In this document: in pieces, positions 23,201 to 24,067 of the stretch
Layout of the letters: every line of letters starts with the position of its first letter
How positions within the stretch are numbered: the first letter of the stretch is position 1
IMG/VR virus record: IMGVR_UViG_3300027730_000145
Location: 1 to 24,067 of that record
Strand: one strand, 5' to 3'
DNA: 24,067 nucleotides
Source: a virus
Notes under the pieces: generated by a model
What the model saw: the letters and a program-made list of their open reading frames with translations, nothing else
The model's database searches: none
What the model was told of the DNA's origin: nothing
Program-made: the position numbers and the translations under genes

Positions 23201-23703
23201 ACACCTTCTAATTTAACTATGTCCTCTCCATCTACAAAATTTTCATATTTTTTAAAATTATTTATTAAATCTGTGTATTTAATATTTTTAGCTTCATCTG
23301 GATAAACTTTAGCAATTTTATCTCTTACTTTAAAAAAAGAATCAGCTGCTAAACTAATATCATTTCCTTCTTGAGAATATTTTGTAATAGCTTCTAATCT
23401 TTTTCTTACATTATTTGTAACTTTATTAATTACTAAAGAATCATAATTACTATCATAAATTTGTTTAGATTCATCAAAAGTAACAGCATAACCTATATCT
23501 TTTTGAAGTGCTTTACGAACATTTAAAATTTTTTCAGTTGTACTATCTTCTTTTGTATCTGTAAAATACATTTGAGTTTCAGCAAAATCGCTTACACCTC
23601 TTGGATCAGTTGGTAATGGAATTATAGTATCTTTTGATTTAGGAGCTTTATCTAAAAAAACATTTTCTTTAACAGGCTGTTCGTTAAGTATTTCTTCAGC
23701 CAT
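20245..23703 (-). CDS. Large probable internal virion / DNA-ejection protein, 1152 aa
   Basis: The 1152-residue protein is almost entirely helical, Lys/Asn/Gln-rich and without a known enzyme motif. A small-residue hydrophobic region at about 264-350 (ILPFAAEIVAGIKATP, GPAGVAVATGLSGGIAEM, AAVTGGLTYVSFPI) could insert into membranes. Coiled segments follow at about 600-720. Large size, a central membrane-active part and a place just before the lysis genes and after another probable virion protein fit internal virion proteins that leave the capsid and form a channel for DNA entry. I do not recognise a named family. It starts 1 bp after the upstream stop codon with only a weak ribosome site and ends in an ATGA overlap with the XhlA-like gene. 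Confidence 0.65.
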   Translation of the reverse strand: MAEEILNEQPVKENVFLDKAPKSKDTIIPLPTDPRGVSDFAETQMYFTDTKEDSTTEKILNVRKALQKDIGYAVTFDESKQIYDSNYDSLVINKVTNNVRKRLEAITKYSQEGNDISLAADSFFKVRDKIAKVYPDEAKNIKYTDLINNFKKYENFVDGEDIVKLEGVENKGAPANARQAFSFAAINDNNVLKQAEDALIFSLDDKARKKYFDLNYAGPPIVVLNSDKFADQQKRIVYKIPKELGGDDKFNVFNNEGVDFKDLASYTGEILPFAAEIVAGIKATPTGPAGVAVATGLSGGIAEMTKLIIGQAAFGVNQDLTIEDIVAEGMKRAAVTGGLTYVSFPIMNGVARILKTTIPQSIAEKTGIDKNFLGRKVLETTLDAYKKGLNKDELTGPAREKLKEKLMTPRSEGGPGFDEKTVDILIGKTFGNNLPGTNLAVIDELNKTLPQGVGMKKAPLVGEAGQTAVRDAERETLKIIDNVFTENLGISPTKIDKDLTLFDVFDPIYKNAETKVQNNIILNAKFDKKYQEAWKKLTKDYTVKINPEAQNFNTVIQDLIDPIKTQSFADANKLSKIFSDKTTNIKVTIPKTASPGIPNVNKTLDDSIKSLDGQIKQAQKITGKTGERVLSNLEEAKIVLEQLKGQYKGGKSFNFQTLENSLNLLDNIAAENPTVNQPVLKLLVSLRNAKSTAINKLPKEQADEILKLDNQIAVSNSSTKDGVIGQIVNNLSGVKGSVAKAKALSTKDQFNILFGNSQEQLYATNYIGSYINSKGSNLIKPQADQLKKIMFQKFIDDVSPDNPNAIPIQKWMEKYQDSYANIFNKEEMKKLTSIQNARSGLEFIEINSKSLNQKAREAFPSILQGTDIDNINPFIISKALFDPKITSKQVNSFFNSINKEQKELVQTFYLKQVFDQSKKFSPILNRETLDGSALLKYFDSDGGAGEQVFANVFGKKELKNMKTVAAALDFMQNKTSYIGKTMSGAEADAVRQTATRMVYGPLSHENLFIKGVLFFAEKLDKKLGKELLDYDFFVESFKNSYAFKYAPALNDKKYLSRFNQYDSGLTQKAYTGTVAGISGEGGQEFGKEYFMQDYGQPNIPILKEVYSSPITLTRSLYKILKTLTSSEGEATKEKLTTKEKKGREQLKERLQR

Positions 23704-23704
23704 T

Positions 23705-24067
23705 TTATTTTCTCTTTTGTTTTTCTATAACATCATTTAAATTTGGAGTATTCATAATAGAAGGTTTATTTATAATATCTCCACTACTTGTTCTTGTAAC
23801 TCCACTATCAGTTGAACCAACTGCTGATTTTCTTAAAATAGGATTATATTTATCAACTCCTCCTAAATCTAAAGAAGCTTTTGCTTCTGCTAAAGCAAAT
23901 GGAGAAAAAGTATCTCTTTTATCTACATATCTTCCATAGTCTGCGGAGTATCCTAATTTTTTAGCTTCATTAAATAAACTATCCGGAGCATATCCTGAAT
24001 TTTTTAAAAGATCATCTCTTAATTTAGTAGCTCCTGTTGTTAAAAAATATTCATCAAAAGAAGGTCC
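23705..24067 (-). CDS. Probable virion protein, C-terminal part, cut by window edge
   Basis: A minus-strand frame enters at the window edge and runs 120 codons to a TAA at 23705-23707. The visible part is polar and helical at first (GATKLRDDLLKNSGYAPD, ALAEAKASLDLGG) and then loops with many Ser, Thr, Asn and Pro before a basic end (NDVIEKQKRK). I do not recognise the family. By composition and its place directly before the large internal virion-like gene it is probably another structural or internal virion protein. Confidence 0.6.
   Translation of the reverse strand, partial: GPSFDEYFLTTGATKLRDDLLKNSGYAPDSLFNEAKKLGYSADYGRYVDKRDTFSPFALAEAKASLDLGGVDKYNPILRKSAVGSTDSGVTRTSSGDIINKPSIMNTPNLNDVIEKQKRK

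Noticed and set aside
1-24067. tRNA genes, CRISPR arrays, insertion sequences, attachment sites or a phage RNA polymerase
   Set aside because: No cloverleaf-like segment, regular spaced repeat, transposase, integrase or T7-type RNA polymerase motif was seen, and there is almost no non-coding space to hold RNA genes.

Overview
The window looks like part of a lytic bacteriophage genome. It is very AT-rich and almost without intergenic DNA, and nearly all genes lie on the minus strand, many joined by 1-40 bp overlaps. A structural/lysis block, a family A polymerase, an archaeo-eukaryotic-type primase, an SNF2 helicase and a GTA-type three-helix holin together suggest a tailed phage of a low-GC marine bacterium. 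An alphaproteobacterium such as SAR11 is plausible, but the host is inferred and is not encoded here.

Layout in the direction of minus-strand transcription (right to left). (1) 24067-20245: C-terminal part of a probable virion protein, then a 1152-residue probable internal virion or ejection protein. (2) 20248-18325: lysis block with an XhlA-like membrane protein, a small PD-(D/E)XK-like nuclease, a GH24 lysozyme, a GTA-type holin, a membrane-anchored coiled-coil protein and a small protein. (3) 16853-18328: one plus-strand gene, an SNF2 helicase, divergent from the replication operon across an 84-bp spacer that probably holds promoters for both directions. (4) 16768-11080: replication block with two conserved phage proteins of unknown role, a probable SSB with an acidic tail ending in Phe, a primase, a 57-residue protein, a DEDDh exonuclease and a UvrD-like helicase. 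(5) 11080-6741: nucleotide and DNA-modification block with a C5-cytosine methyltransferase, a MazG-like pyrophosphatase, a GT-B-like glycosyltransferase, a deoxynucleotide kinase, a thymidylate-synthase-fold enzyme with an Asp at the base-recognition position as in T4 dCMP hydroxymethylase, and a dCMP deaminase. (6) 6762-2195: DNA polymerase A with proofreading, a UDP-sugar dehydrogenase-like protein, NAD synthetase and a SAM methyltransferase. (7) 2229-1: a small nuclease-like protein, a DUF2786 protein, a mini metallopeptidase, an unknown protein and the N-terminal 130 residues of a membrane-anchored Bax-like peptidoglycan hydrolase that runs off the left edge.

The most interesting part is 6741-10025. 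It holds, side by side, plausible counterparts of the T4 set that swaps cytosine for glucosylated hydroxymethylcytosine: dCMP deaminase, dCMP hydroxymethylase, dNMP kinase, all-alpha dCTPase and DNA glucosyltransferase. With the nearby UDP-sugar dehydrogenase and NAD synthetase, this suggests a compact base-hypermodification and sugar-donor pathway. The enzyme families are read from motifs. The pathway itself is an inference.
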